A stretch of 64,000 nucleotides of DNA from Agathobacter sp. (GCA_022769125.1 JALEKN010000049.1:44011-108010); one strand, 5' to 3'. Counted from the stretch's first letter, positions 39,278-50,284 are shown. The notes: generated by a model not told the origin, from the sequence alone. Translations and numbers: made by a program.

Positions 39278-41341
39278 TTATTGTGTGGACGTTGGATCGT
39301 CGATATTCTTTACAAATAGGAACACCACCTGGTTCTCATCTGAAAACTGCAGGCTTGGAATTAATTCAAGCATTACACGGCGGAAGATTCCATTGATCCG
39401 TCTGCGATAAAACATACAAAAATAAGGTGTGCCCTGCGAGAAGAACTTACGCAGAAATTCAATATCCATATTTTGGATGTAAGTATCAAGGTCATCTTTG
39501 TAGATCATGTCGGACTTAGCAAAGAAGGAAACCCAGTCGGTAAAAGCGTATCCGATTCCTTCCAAGGCGTTCTGCTCAGCAGTATCCATCTGAATAATGC
39601 TGTATACGTTGGCTGCAAGGTCGACACGGAGAATCTTTGTATAGGAGGCACAGACGGTGTGAAATGCTTCCTGTTGCCCGCGACGGTCAAGCCCTTTGCG
39701 CGAATAGAAAGCAGCCTTGTCCTCATACATACGGGTATCTGCAATCTTTGCAAGCTCAGTTACGGTGTGATCTGGAAATTCCGATTTCTCTGCACAGCCG
39801 CAGGAAAGCGAAAGATCCTTTACCAGTTTGCCGCTCCAGTTTGCAGTTGTCTCTGTGAAGTCCTGTAAGATATCCTGAAGCTTTTCGTGGTCTGCAAAGA
39901 TCATTGCAACAAATTCGTCACCGCCAATCCGATAGAGCTTTCCGTAAGAACCGAAGCAGGTACGCATACAGAATGCCGCGCCGCGCAGCAGCTCATCACC
40001 GGCATCATGACCAAGATTGTCGTTGGTGGTCTTAAGACCGTTTAAGTCAAGTGAAACATAGACATAATCGGGCTCGGGAGGAACATCCGGGTTGTGATGC
40101 AGATCATCCTCATAGGCTCTTCGGTTGTATAATCCGGTCATGGCATCGATATAGACATCAACACTGAGCTTTTCGGCCTGGAGTTTAAGAGAAAGCTCGC
40201 GCTCCTGTGCCAGGCGTTCTTCTTCCTGTTTTTGCATACGGGCGCGTGTCTCGGCATCAACGTTGTAGACACCGACGATCAGATTGTTCTCCTCGCCGGG
40301 GGCGGTCGGACGGACAAAACGATACTCAAAATAGCGGGGAATGCCGTCAATGACAATGCGGTAACTCAGCACATAGATGCTGACATTCTCAAGCTCTTTC
40401 AGAATGGATTCTCTTGAAAATTCTTTTAAAAACGCATCCATGTCCTTATGGTAGATGGAGTGCTTGCCTTTGTGAACGGCAGTCTTAAAATAATCATTTC
40501 CCTGCTGGGAATCTTTGATGATCCCATTGCCGTTTGGGTTACGGCGGAAAATATCAAAATCCCCTGTCAGAAGGTTGACGTAATAGATGGAGATAAAATC
40601 CCCGGCAAGGCCGCTGATGATGGAGGACTGCTGTTTATCAAGATAGGAAAAACGTTCTTTTAAAAAATGTTCACGCTGCTCTGTGACATTGTATGAGTAT
40701 ATTGCAAAGGCAGTAATCATAAAGCCAAAGGCATACATTGCAACATCATAAAAGAAGAACTGACCGACTCCGAATAAAAGCGGAATCAGGGAAAACAGGA
40801 CAGCCTTCCGGTAAAGTGCGCGTGGCTGGACCGGGTGAATCTGTTTGCACAGGCAATACAATACGGATGCAACATAGTATGCATACTGCAATGTATAAAG
40901 AAACAGTCTTGAGGGACCGGCTATGTACTCGCCACTTGCATCTATGGTAAAGGCAGGTCGCGAAAATGCTGCTATAAGTAATATTACAAACTGGACTGCA
41001 AACAGGAGATAGCGGAAAATGTTAAGTACACGCTGTTCGGTATCATCAGCATCTGTATACTGAAGAATATATCCGAGCCACATGAATGCGGACAACGCCG
41101 CCATCAGATGATAGATATAGGTGGAGAATGCAAAGAAACCGGCCGATGCAAAGAAATCCTTCGCGTCAAGCAGTCCCCACAAGGCATCCACACTGCAGAA
41201 AACCGCAAAGAAAGCGAGCATATGTGTAAAGTCGTGATCGATTGTTTCTTTATACTCAGTTGCAACGGTTCTGTTTAGAATAGACAAAATCTGTAACAAA
41301 CAGACAAATGCAGTTATCATATAGATAATACCAACATTCAT
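39278..41341 (-). CDS. Membrane-bound GGDEF protein (putative diguanylate cyclase)
   Basis: N-terminal multi-TM region; MTGLYNRRAYEDDL and YRIGGDEFVAMIF motifs. Confidence 0.9.
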   Translation of the reverse strand: MNVGIIYMITAFVCLLQILSILNRTVATEYKETIDHDFTHMLAFFAVFCSVDALWGLLDAKDFFASAGFFAFSTYIYHLMAALSAFMWLGYILQYTDADDTEQRVLNIFRYLLFAVQFVILLIAAFSRPAFTIDASGEYIAGPSRLFLYTLQYAYYVASVLYCLCKQIHPVQPRALYRKAVLFSLIPLLFGVGQFFFYDVAMYAFGFMITAFAIYSYNVTEQREHFLKERFSYLDKQQSSIISGLAGDFISIYYVNLLTGDFDIFRRNPNGNGIIKDSQQGNDYFKTAVHKGKHSIYHKDMDAFLKEFSRESILKELENVSIYVLSYRIVIDGIPRYFEYRFVRPTAPGEENNLIVGVYNVDAETRARMQKQEEERLAQERELSLKLQAEKLSVDVYIDAMTGLYNRRAYEDDLHHNPDVPPEPDYVYVSLDLNGLKTTNDNLGHDAGDELLRGAAFCMRTCFGSYGKLYRIGGDEFVAMIFADHEKLQDILQDFTETTANWSGKLVKDLSLSCGCAEKSEFPDHTVTELAKIADTRMYEDKAAFYSRKGLDRRGQQEAFHTVCASYTKILRVDLAANVYSIIQMDTAEQNALEGIGYAFTDWVSFFAKSDMIYKDDLDTYIQNMDIEFLRKFFSQGTPYFCMFYRRRINGIFRRVMLELIPSLQFSDENQVVFLFVKNIDDPTSTQ

Positions 41342-41468
41342 ATGGCATTTCTCCCTTGTAGACGATTGTTATCAGATAAAAAACAGTATAGCACAAACGG
41401 ACAGGTGTAGCAATTGCATTTTGAGACTTTTGAACTATAAAATAACGTGATTCCGATACGCGATTCTA

Positions 41469-41497
41469 TTGACGGAAGGTCGGACGGTCAGTATAAT
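41469..41497 (+). promoter_or_regulatory. Promoter of GH3 gene
   Basis: TTGACG-17 nt-TATAAT. Confidence 0.6.
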
Positions 41498-41542
41498 TAA
41501 AAGAATAACTTTGGCGTTAGAACGATATACATTTGACGGCAA

Positions 41543-43987
41543 ATGAGAAGACAATTACAGATGCAGGAGATTGTGATGAACAGAGCAAAAATAGCAGAAA
41601 TACAAAAGAAAATACATGCAAAACTGGCAAGAAACATGCTGGAGCAGGCGGAAAATAAAGCGGAGGGCGAGCGAATTGTTACCGAGGGAATGCCGCAGAT
41701 GCTGTGCACATGCGGGGAGGAAGGTATCGTATTGCTGGAGAACAATGGCGTGCTTCCGCTGAAAAGGGAAGACACACTTGCTGTATTCGGAAGATGCCAG
41801 AGAGATTGGTTTTATGTGGGCTACGGAAGTGGCGGGGATGTACATGCGCCATACTTTATATCGCTTATGGATGGGCTTGCAAACGAAGGAATTAAGACGG
41901 ATAGCTTGCTTGCCGAATGTTATGAGAAGTGGTGTGGGGAGCCGAAAAACGTGGCGGATCATGGCGTGTGGGGACAGTGGCCGTATTATTACCCGGAGAT
42001 GCCTCTTGAAGAACAGGCAGTAAAGGCAGCAGCGGATCGCTGCACGATTGCTGCGGTCGTTATCGGGCGCGCTGCAGGTGAGGACCGCGAGAATAAGCTC
42101 GAACCGGGAAGTTATTATCTTACTGATGAAGAAAAGAGACTGCTTAACAATGTATGCAGACATTTTAAACAGGTGATACTGATATTAAATTGTGGAAACC
42201 TGATTGATCTGTCATTCTTAAGCGGCTATTCATTTGCGGCAGTTGTGTACGCATGGCAGCTTGGGCAGGAAAGTGGGAATGCGCTTGCAAGAGTGTTGTC
42301 CGGTACAACGAATCCAAGCGGCAAGCTTTCCGATACCATTGCAAAGCGTTACGAGGACTATCCGAGCAGCAGTTGTTTTGGCGGATATGATTACAATAAC
42401 TATGAGGAAGACATTTTCGTCGGCTATCGTTATTTTGAAACTTATGCAAAAGAGAAGGAGCTCTATCCATTCGGATACGGATTGTCCTATACAACGTTTG
42501 AACTTGCTTCCGACAGCTTTAACTATGCGGATGGCCACTTTGAGGTACGTGTGCGGGTAACCAATACCGGATCCTGTGCGGGAAAAGAAGTTGTCCAGAT
42601 TTATGTATGCCCGCCAAAGGGAAAACTGAAAAAGGCAAAAAAGAATCTGGTCGGATTTGCAAAGACAAAGCTCCTCGCACCACAGGAGAGTGAGACAGTC
42701 TGCGTGACATTTTCCGAAGAACTTTTTGCCTCCTTTGACGATAGCGGAATTACCGGCTACCCGTTTGCATTTGTCATGGAAGCTGGAGAATATACGTTTT
42801 TAGTGGGAAATTCTGTCAATGCAGATATGGAGGCCGGAACATGGAAGGTAGAACAGACAAGGCTTATCGAGCAGTGTGAATCGGTCTGTGCGGTTGAAGA
42901 AAAGAACCGTTTTTCCGCAATGGCTGATAAAGGGAAAATCCCGGTGTCTGTATCGGGACGCGATTTAAAGGCCCGGATTCTCGAAAATCTTCCAAAGGAG
43001 ATTACGCCGACCGGGGATAAGGGAATCAAGCTTTCGGATGTTAAATCCGGCACGCATACGATGGAGGAATTCGTAGCACAGTTGTCTGATCGCGAATTAT
43101 GCGATCTTTCAAGAGGCGAGGGAAGCATGAACTGTTCACTCGGAACCCCGGGAAATGCCGGAGCGTTTGGAGGAATAACCGAAGAACTTCGCGCAAAGGG
43201 GATTCCTGCAATAATCACAGCAGATGGACCTGCAGGACTTAGAATTAAGCGCTATACTACGCTGCTCCCATGTGGAACCGCGATCGCCTGCACCTGGAAT
43301 ACTGAGCTTGTGGAGCAGATGTTTGCATTGGAGGGCAAGGAGATCGCCTCCTACAATGTCAATGTGATTCTCTCTCCGGGAATGAATATTCATAGAAATC
43401 CATTATGTGGACGTAACTTTGAATATTATTCTGAGGACCCTGTATTAAGCGGTAAGATCGCGGCAGCAGCAGTACGAGGAATCCAAAGCCAGGGAGTGTC
43501 TGCCTGCCCGAAGCATTTTGCGGCAAATCATCAGGAGGTACATCGCAACAGGCATGACAGCCGGGTCTCCGAGCAGGCATTGCGCGAGATCTACCTGCGC
43601 AATTTTGAAATTTGCGTCAAGGAATCTAAGCCGCAGAATATCATGACAAGCTACAACAAGATAAATGGAGTATGGAGCCATTATAATTATGATCTTGTAA
43701 CCACTGTCCTAAGAAAAGAATGGGGATACGAGGGTAACGTGATGACTGACTGGTGGATGCAGCATGCCAAGAGCCCGGAATTCCCTCAGATTAAGGACAA
43801 CGCATACCGTGTGCGCGCGCAGGTCGACGTTCTCATGCCGGGCGGCTGGAATCCGAAGAAGCAGAAATATGTGTTTGATAAGGATGAGCTGGACTCTTTA
43901 CATAAGAAAAACGGATTGACGAGGGCAGAACTACAAAGATGCGCCATCAACGTATTGCGCTATGCACTCACCTGCATTAAAGATTAA
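41543..43987 (+). CDS. Glycoside hydrolase family 3 (beta-glucosidase-like), permuted domain order
   Basis: GH3 C-type domain (LLENNGVLPL, YPFGYGLSYTTFE) precedes the catalytic domain (ITADGPAGLR, KHFAANHQE, GNVMTDWW); start could be 41576. Confidence 0.92.
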   Translation: MRRQLQMQEIVMNRAKIAEIQKKIHAKLARNMLEQAENKAEGERIVTEGMPQMLCTCGEEGIVLLENNGVLPLKREDTLAVFGRCQRDWFYVGYGSGGDVHAPYFISLMDGLANEGIKTDSLLAECYEKWCGEPKNVADHGVWGQWPYYYPEMPLEEQAVKAAADRCTIAAVVIGRAAGEDRENKLEPGSYYLTDEEKRLLNNVCRHFKQVILILNCGNLIDLSFLSGYSFAAVVYAWQLGQESGNALARVLSGTTNPSGKLSDTIAKRYEDYPSSSCFGGYDYNNYEEDIFVGYRYFETYAKEKELYPFGYGLSYTTFELASDSFNYADGHFEVRVRVTNTGSCAGKEVVQIYVCPPKGKLKKAKKNLVGFAKTKLLAPQESETVCVTFSEELFASFDDSGITGYPFAFVMEAGEYTFLVGNSVNADMEAGTWKVEQTRLIEQCESVCAVEEKNRFSAMADKGKIPVSVSGRDLKARILENLPKEITPTGDKGIKLSDVKSGTHTMEEFVAQLSDRELCDLSRGEGSMNCSLGTPGNAGAFGGITEELRAKGIPAIITADGPAGLRIKRYTTLLPCGTAIACTWNTELVEQMFALEGKEIASYNVNVILSPGMNIHRNPLCGRNFEYYSEDPVLSGKIAAAAVRGIQSQGVSACPKHFAANHQEVHRNRHDSRVSEQALREIYLRNFEICVKESKPQNIMTSYNKINGVWSHYNYDLVTTVLRKEWGYEGNVMTDWWMQHAKSPEFPQIKDNAYRVRAQVDVLMPGGWNPKKQKYVFDKDELDSLHKKNGLTRAELQRCAINVLRYALTCIKD

Positions 43988-44030
43988 AACGGATTGCAAT
44001 AGCCATTCACACCATACCGGCGGGCGATGC

Positions 44031-44502
44031 ATCGTATTCTGGTACTTCTTCTTTTGAGAAAAAGCACCACCGCAAATTGTGAAATTCTAACTCAGCCGCC
44101 CGGCGTTTTTTGTATAAGTTATGTCTTCTATAGGTTTGAGCATTCCTGCCCGGTTGTTCGCGGATAGACGGACTTTTCTTCGGAGGGCTTTCGTGTTTTT
44201 CTTGGCAGGCGTGCCGCGCGAAATGGGAGCATGCGCCGACTGTCTGAGTTTGCAATGTATATATATAGGATAACTATAATGCGAGTTTTGAGGCGCATGC
44301 TCCTAATAACAACTTCGCAAGGACGCCTGCCTTAGAAAAACTAGGAGGGCCGACAGAAAAGTCCGTCTACCGTGTAACAGCCGTGTGCGGAGTGTCAAAG
44401 CCAATAGAAGACACAACCCTATCAACGCCGGAGCGGCTGAAAGAATTTCTGCAATTTTTGTGGAACTGCTTTTCCCTAAAAGGAGAAGCCCCAAAATACG
44501 AT
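44031..44502. repeat. Long palindromic intergenic element, copy A
   Basis: Arms 44031-44234 and 44295-44502 are imperfect reverse complements; centre GGAGCATGC...GCATGCTCC; reverse-complement homologue at 60465-60911. Confidence 0.88.
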
Positions 44503-44582
44503 ACGCTGCCGAGATATCGGGGAATTGGGTGTTGCAATTGGAGATTAAGGATTAATAGAAATAGAAGTAGAAAGAGGTCAGT

Positions 44583-47500
44583 ATGGCATTTTGTCATTTG
44601 CACACGCATACGGAGTACAGCCTGCTTGATGGCTCAAACAAAATAAAGAATTATGTTGCCCGCGTAAAACAACTTGGAATGGACAGCGCTGCGATCACCG
44701 ACCATGGAAATATGTTCGGAGTGATTGAATTTTATAAAGAGGCCAAAGCGCAGGGAATCCGCCCGATTATCGGATGCGAGGTGTATGTGGCACCAAATTC
44801 CAGATTTGACAGGGAGAGCAGTCATGGCGATGACAGATATTATCACCTGATCCTGCTTGCAGAGAACAACACAGGCTATTCCAATCTGATGAAGATTGTA
44901 TCCATTGGATATACGGAAGGATATTATTACCGTCCGCGTGTAGACTTTGAAACATTAGAGAAGTATCATGAGGGACTGATATGCCTGTCTGCCTGCCTTG
45001 CAGGGGAGATACCGCGCTATATTGTGCGTGGATTTTATGAGGAAGCAAAAAAGGTTGCAGAGAAATACAGAGCGTGCTTTGGACCGGATAATTTCTTCTT
45101 GGAATTGCAGGATCATGGTATTTCCGATCAGAAGCTTGTCAATCAGCAGCTGCTTCGCATGAGCGAGGAACTGGGAATTCCGCTTGTATGTACGAACGAC
45201 TGCCACTATACCTACGAGACGGACGTGGAGGCACATGATGTGCTTCTTTGTATCCAGACCGGAAAGAAGGTCACGGATGAGGATCGCATGCGCTACGAGG
45301 GGGGACAGTTCTTTGTAAAAAGTGAGGCGCAGATGCGCGCACTGTTCGGGTATGCAGCACAGGCAATTGACAATACCCAGAAGATCGCAGAAAGATGCAA
45401 TGTTGAGATCGAATTCGGCAATTATAAGATACCGAAGTACGAAGTACCGGAGGGCTATTCAAGTGCGTGGGAATTCTTAAACGCTCTGTGTGAGAAGGGA
45501 TTTGAAGAGAAATACAGAAACAATCCGGAATATGATGATACTGCGCGAAAAGAAATATACGATGCAATGCAGTATGAACTTGGCATCATACAGAAGATGG
45601 GATTTGTTGAGTACATTCTCATCGTCTGGGATTATATCAACTGGTGCAGGAACCACGATTGCTGGGTGGGACCGGGGCGTGGATCTGCGGCGGGAAGCCG
45701 TGTATGTTACTGTACCGGAATTACCAATATTGATCCGGTAAAATATAATCTGCTTTTTGAGCGTTTCTTAAATCCGGAGCGTGTATCCATGCCGGATATT
45801 GATGTGGACTTCGAATATGCGGAGCGCTATCGTGCAATCGAGTACGTGACGCAAAAGTATGGCGCAGATTCGGTAACACAGATCGTAACCTTTGGAACCA
45901 TGGCAGCGAGAGGTGTCATCAAGGCAGTCGGAAAGGCACTTGATTTTCCATATGCCCAGATGGATCAGCTGGCAAAGATGGTTCCGATGGAACTTAATAT
46001 TACCATTGAAAAAGCCCTTCAGATGAATCCGGAACTGCGTGGGCTGTACGAGAGTGACAGTTCAATCCATGAACTGATCGATATGGCGCGTAAGCTGGAA
46101 GGCTTGCCGAACCATACTTCGGTTCATGCGGCCGGAGTTGTCATCTATCCGGGCGTGGCGAGTGATTACGTTCCGCTGGCAAGGGCGAGCGACGGAAGCC
46201 CGACTGCAGAGTACAATATGGTTCAGCTCGAGGAACTGGGACTTCTCAAGATGGACTTTCTTGGGCTTAGGACCCTTACCGTGTTAAAGGATGCGGTAAA
46301 GAATATCAAGGCTTCAAAAAACATTGATGTAGATATCGATCATATTGACTTTAACGATAAGCAGGTACTCGATTTTATTGGAACAGGAAAGACGGAAGGC
46401 GTGTTCCAGCTCGAGTCGGCGGGAATGCAGAATTTCATGAAGGAACTGCGTCCACAGAACTTTGAGGACATTGTAGCCGGAATTTCCCTGTACCGCCCGG
46501 GACCTATGGACTTTATTCCTGACTATATCAAGGGAAAGAATGACCAGGATGCGATTGCCTACGTGACACCGGAGCTACAAAGCATCTTAGAGCCGACCTA
46601 CGGCTGTATCGTCTATCAGGAGCAGGTTATGCAGATCGTGCAGAAGCTGGCCGGATATACGATGGGGCAGGCCGATAATATCCGACGCGCAATGAGTAAG
46701 AAAAAGCAGTATGTCATTGATGCGGAGCGAAAGAGCTTTGTGCACGGGGACGCGGAGCGGGGAATCAAGGGATGCATCGCCAACGGTATCAGCGAGGAGG
46801 CAGCCAACAGTATTTACGATTCCATGGTCGATTTTGCAAAATATGCGTTTAACAAGTCACATGCGGCGGCTTATGCAGTGATCAGTGTACAGACGGCATG
46901 GCTCAAATACTATTATCCGGTTGAGTTTATGGCAGCACTGATGACATCTGTGATTGACAATTCTGCCAAGGCATCCGAATATCTGTATCACTGTAAAGAG
47001 ATGGGCATCCGTGTGCTCCCACCGGACATTAACTCCGGATATGGGGAGTTTACGGCAGAGGGAGAGAATGTCCGGTACGGTCTGTACGCGATCAAAGCAC
47101 TAGGCCGTCAGGTAATCGACCATATTTTGGAGGAGAGGCAAAGCGGTGGGCGTTTTAGGACGCTTCAGGATTTTATTGAGCGGACGGTTGACCGGGATGT
47201 CAACAAGCGGGCAGTAGAAAATCTGATCAAGGCGGGAGCCTGCGACAGCCTTGATGGCACGCGCAAGCAGATGATCGCGGTGTATGCATCCATCATTGAC
47301 CAGACGACGCAGCAGAGAAAATCTTCCATGAGCGGACAGATGAGTCTGTTTGATCTGGTGTCGGAGGAAGAGAAAAAGGAGTATGAGGTAAAGTATCCTC
47401 CCGTTGGGGAATTTGATCCGGAGGTGCTGCTTGGCTTTGAGAAGGAAGTGCTTGGAATTTATTTAAGCGGACATCCTTTGGAGAAGTATGTGCAGAAGAT

Positions 47501-48077
47501 GCAGAAGAACATTACGGCAAATGCCATTGACTTTATGCGAGAGGAAGAGACTCAGGCTGTTAAGGTGCAGGATAATGCGCATGTAATTATCGGAGGAATG
47601 ATCTCCAACAAGACGGTCAAATTTACCAAGACAAACAAGGCAATGGCATTTCTTGAGATTGAGGACCTGACAGGAACTGTGGAGGTTATTGTATTCCCGA
47701 AGGATTATGAGAGATACCAGCAGTTTATTGCCCTCGATGAGAAAATTTTTGTCGTTGGAAGAGCTACGGTGGAAGATGAACAAAGCGGCAAGCTGATCTG
47801 TGAACGGATTGTTCCGTTTTCCGATACCCGCAGAGCACTGTGGCTTCAGTTTTCGGACATGGAAGATTACAAACAGAAGGAAAAGGAACTGTTTGAGCGT
47901 CTTCGGGAGTCGGATGGACTTGATGAAGTTGTCATCTATCTGACGGCTACAAAACAGGTTAAGAAACTGGGACAAAATTACTCTGTTCTGTCGGATGAGA
48001 ACCTTATTGGTGATTTATGCGCCTTTTTAGGGGAAAATAATGTAAAAGTTGTTGAAAAGAATATTGAAAACAAATGA
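44583..48077 (+). CDS. dnaE: DNA polymerase III subunit alpha
   Basis: FCHLHTHTEYSLLDG PHP domain, MPDIDVDFEYAER, LESAGMQNFMKELRP. Confidence 0.97.
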   Translation: MAFCHLHTHTEYSLLDGSNKIKNYVARVKQLGMDSAAITDHGNMFGVIEFYKEAKAQGIRPIIGCEVYVAPNSRFDRESSHGDDRYYHLILLAENNTGYSNLMKIVSIGYTEGYYYRPRVDFETLEKYHEGLICLSACLAGEIPRYIVRGFYEEAKKVAEKYRACFGPDNFFLELQDHGISDQKLVNQQLLRMSEELGIPLVCTNDCHYTYETDVEAHDVLLCIQTGKKVTDEDRMRYEGGQFFVKSEAQMRALFGYAAQAIDNTQKIAERCNVEIEFGNYKIPKYEVPEGYSSAWEFLNALCEKGFEEKYRNNPEYDDTARKEIYDAMQYELGIIQKMGFVEYILIVWDYINWCRNHDCWVGPGRGSAAGSRVCYCTGITNIDPVKYNLLFERFLNPERVSMPDIDVDFEYAERYRAIEYVTQKYGADSVTQIVTFGTMAARGVIKAVGKALDFPYAQMDQLAKMVPMELNITIEKALQMNPELRGLYESDSSIHELIDMARKLEGLPNHTSVHAAGVVIYPGVASDYVPLARASDGSPTAEYNMVQLEELGLLKMDFLGLRTLTVLKDAVKNIKASKNIDVDIDHIDFNDKQVLDFIGTGKTEGVFQLESAGMQNFMKELRPQNFEDIVAGISLYRPGPMDFIPDYIKGKNDQDAIAYVTPELQSILEPTYGCIVYQEQVMQIVQKLAGYTMGQADNIRRAMSKKKQYVIDAERKSFVHGDAERGIKGCIANGISEEAANSIYDSMVDFAKYAFNKSHAAAYAVISVQTAWLKYYYPVEFMAALMTSVIDNSAKASEYLYHCKEMGIRVLPPDINSGYGEFTAEGENVRYGLYAIKALGRQVIDHILEERQSGGRFRTLQDFIERTVDRDVNKRAVENLIKAGACDSLDGTRKQMIAVYASIIDQTTQQRKSSMSGQMSLFDLVSEEEKKEYEVKYPPVGEFDPEVLLGFEKEVLGIYLSGHPLEKYVQKMQKNITANAIDFMREEETQAVKVQDNAHVIIGGMISNKTVKFTKTNKAMAFLEIEDLTGTVEVIVFPKDYERYQQFIALDEKIFVVGRATVEDEQSGKLICERIVPFSDTRRALWLQFSDMEDYKQKEKELFERLRESDGLDEVVIYLTATKQVKKLGQNYSVLSDENLIGDLCAFLGENNVKVVEKNIENK

Positions 48078-48153
48078 TAAAAAGTTTACAATGTTATGGG
48101 GTTAGATGAAGTAAAAAATATACAATCTGATATATGTAGGAGGACTTAACAAG

Positions 48154-49125
48154 ATGGCAAAGAATATCAATACGATTGGCGTACTTACGAGTGGAGGAGA
48201 TGCTCCCGGAATGAATGCTGCAATCCGTGCAGTTGTTCGTCAGGCTCTTTACAAGGGAAAGAAAGTAAAGGGAATCAAGAGAGGATATGCAGGACTTCTC
48301 GATGAGGAGATCATCGACATGGATGCCAAGAGCGTATCAGATACCATTTCAAGAGGTGGTACTATTCTTCAGACCGCACGTTGCCTGGAGTTCGTTACTC
48401 CGGAGGGACAGCAGAAAGGTGCAGAGATCTGCAAGAAGCATGGTATTGATGCTATCGTTGTTATCGGTGGCGATGGTTCTTTCAAGGGAGCACAGAAGTT
48501 AGCAGCTCTTGGAATCAATACAATCGGACTTCCGGGAACGATCGACCTTGATATCGCATGTACGGAGTATACGATCGGTTTCGATACCGCATGCAATACC
48601 GCGATGGAGGCAATTGACAAAGTCCGTGATACTTCTACTTCACATGAGAGATGCTCTATTGTCGAGGTAATGGGACGTGGAGCCGGCTATATTGCATTGT
48701 GGTGCGGTCTTGCAAACGGTGCAGAGGAAGTTCTTCTTCCGGAAAAATATGACTATGATGAGCAGCGCCTGATCGAACAGATCACAGATGCCCGTGCAAG
48801 AGGCAAGCAGCATTATATCATTATCAATGCTGAGGGTGTCGGACACTCACAGAGCATGGCAAAGAGAATCGAGGAAGCAACCGGTATTGAGACAAGAGCA
48901 ACAATTCTTGGACATATGCAGCGTGGTGGAAGCCCGACATGTAAGGACCGTGTATATGCAACCACAATGGGCGCTATGGCAGTTGACCTTCTCTGCGAGG
49001 GCAAGAGCAATCGTCTTGTTGCATACAAGGATGGCAAGTTTGTAGATTACGATATTGACGAGGCACTTGCAATGACAAAAACCATTCCGGAGTACATGTA
49101 CGAGATTTCAAAATCTCTGGTATAA
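48154..49125 (+). CDS. pfkA: 6-phosphofructokinase
   Basis: GVLTSGGDAPGMNAAIRAVVR, GIDAIVVIGGDGSFKGAQ, GRGAGYIALW. Confidence 0.97.
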   Translation: MAKNINTIGVLTSGGDAPGMNAAIRAVVRQALYKGKKVKGIKRGYAGLLDEEIIDMDAKSVSDTISRGGTILQTARCLEFVTPEGQQKGAEICKKHGIDAIVVIGGDGSFKGAQKLAALGINTIGLPGTIDLDIACTEYTIGFDTACNTAMEAIDKVRDTSTSHERCSIVEVMGRGAGYIALWCGLANGAEEVLLPEKYDYDEQRLIEQITDARARGKQHYIIINAEGVGHSQSMAKRIEEATGIETRATILGHMQRGGSPTCKDRVYATTMGAMAVDLLCEGKSNRLVAYKDGKFVDYDIDEALAMTKTIPEYMYEISKSLV

Positions 49126-49148
49126 ATCATATAAAATGCATATATAAG

Positions 49149-49177
49149 AAGGGCTGCCGCTTGACAGCCCTTTTTGT
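49149..49177 (+). terminator. Terminator after pfkA
   Basis: AAGGGCTG / CAGCCCTTTTT. Confidence 0.75.
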
Positions 49178-49214
49178 ATGGCATAAGAATTTACCGCATA
49201 TTGGATGGAGCATT

Positions 49215-50015
49215 ATGATAACAAGCACAAGTAACCAGCAAATGAAAAATCTCAGCGCTTTGCTTAAGAAATCAAAAGAGCGTAAAACCCAGGGAGTTTT
49301 TGTGGCAGAGGGACCGAAAATGTGTTTCGAAGCACCAAGGGAACTGGTAAAGGCCGTTTATGTGTCGGAATCCTTTCTTGAGGATGCAGGCGCAGAGTCA
49401 CACCTTTTGGCATACTGTAATGAAGGGGCGCATATACCTTATGAGGTGGTGGCAGATTCTGTTTTTCGGGGGATTTCAGATACCCAGACACCTCAGGGAA
49501 TCATGTCGGTCGTGCGGATGCCGGAGTATGAACTACAGGATCTTTTTGCGGGCGAAAAGACACTTCTTCTGGTGCTCGAGAGCATACAGGATCCGGGCAA
49601 TCTCGGTACAATGCTTCGAACTGGGGAAGGCGCCGGAGTCACAGGAGTGATCATGAACCGGACGACAGTGGATCTGTTCAATCCCAAGACAATCCGCTCC
49701 ACGATGGGAAGTTTATATCGAGTTCCTTTTTTCGTGTCAGACGAACTGACAGATACGCTGCACGCAATAAAAGAGCAGGGAGTCCGGCTGTATGCAGCTC
49801 ATCTGAAGGGGACGATGTCTTATGACGAGCCGGATTATTGTCCTCCAAGTGCTTTTCTGATCGGAAATGAAGGAAATGGCCTGAGTGACGAAATTGCGGG
49901 AATGGCTGATACGTATATCCGTATACCGATGCAAGGCCAGGTGGAATCGTTAAATGCGGCAGTATCTGCGTCTTTGCTTATGTATGAATGCAACAGGCAG
50001 CGAAGGAGAAAGTAA
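49215..50015 (+). CDS. TrmH/SpoU-family RNA methyltransferase
   Basis: ESIQDPGNLGTMLRTGEGAGV, FLIGNEGNGLSDE, IPMQGQVESLNAAVSASLLMYE. Confidence 0.93.
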   Translation: MITSTSNQQMKNLSALLKKSKERKTQGVFVAEGPKMCFEAPRELVKAVYVSESFLEDAGAESHLLAYCNEGAHIPYEVVADSVFRGISDTQTPQGIMSVVRMPEYELQDLFAGEKTLLLVLESIQDPGNLGTMLRTGEGAGVTGVIMNRTTVDLFNPKTIRSTMGSLYRVPFFVSDELTDTLHAIKEQGVRLYAAHLKGTMSYDEPDYCPPSAFLIGNEGNGLSDEIAGMADTYIRIPMQGQVESLNAAVSASLLMYECNRQRRRK

Positions 50016-50020
50016 ACGAC

Positions 50021-50284
50021 ATGAGAATCTGGTTTAAGATTTTTTCAGATGCACATCTGATCAGAACAGAGACGATTGAAGACAATAGCAATGAGACGAG
50101 AACACACAAAATCTTTGCAGCGTTGGATGAGGCATGCCTGCGGTTTGACTTAAGCAAGCCAATCTGGCTGGATGCGAATGTGGAGGAATTTAAAAGGCGC
50201 TCCAAAACGAGATTTAATCAGGACAATTTTGTGGAGGACATTGATTTTGATTATCTGGAGATCCATGTTCTTGATGAAGATTAA
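50021..50284 (+). CDS. Conserved-looking hypothetical protein
   Basis: 87 aa ORF in operon spacing after the methyltransferase. Confidence 0.65.
   Translation: MRIWFKIFSDAHLIRTETIEDNSNETRTHKIFAALDEACLRFDLSKPIWLDANVEEFKRRSKTRFNQDNFVEDIDFDYLEIHVLDED

Noticed and set aside
41555-42163. 202-aa minus-strand ORF
   Set aside because: Antisense to the GH3 coding region.
44007-44646. Short ORFs 44007..44255(-), 44367..44609(-), 44383..44646(+), and 60655..60846(+) inside the palindromic elements
   Set aside because: Lie in both arms of a palindrome, no RBS, not equivalent between copies; most likely spurious.
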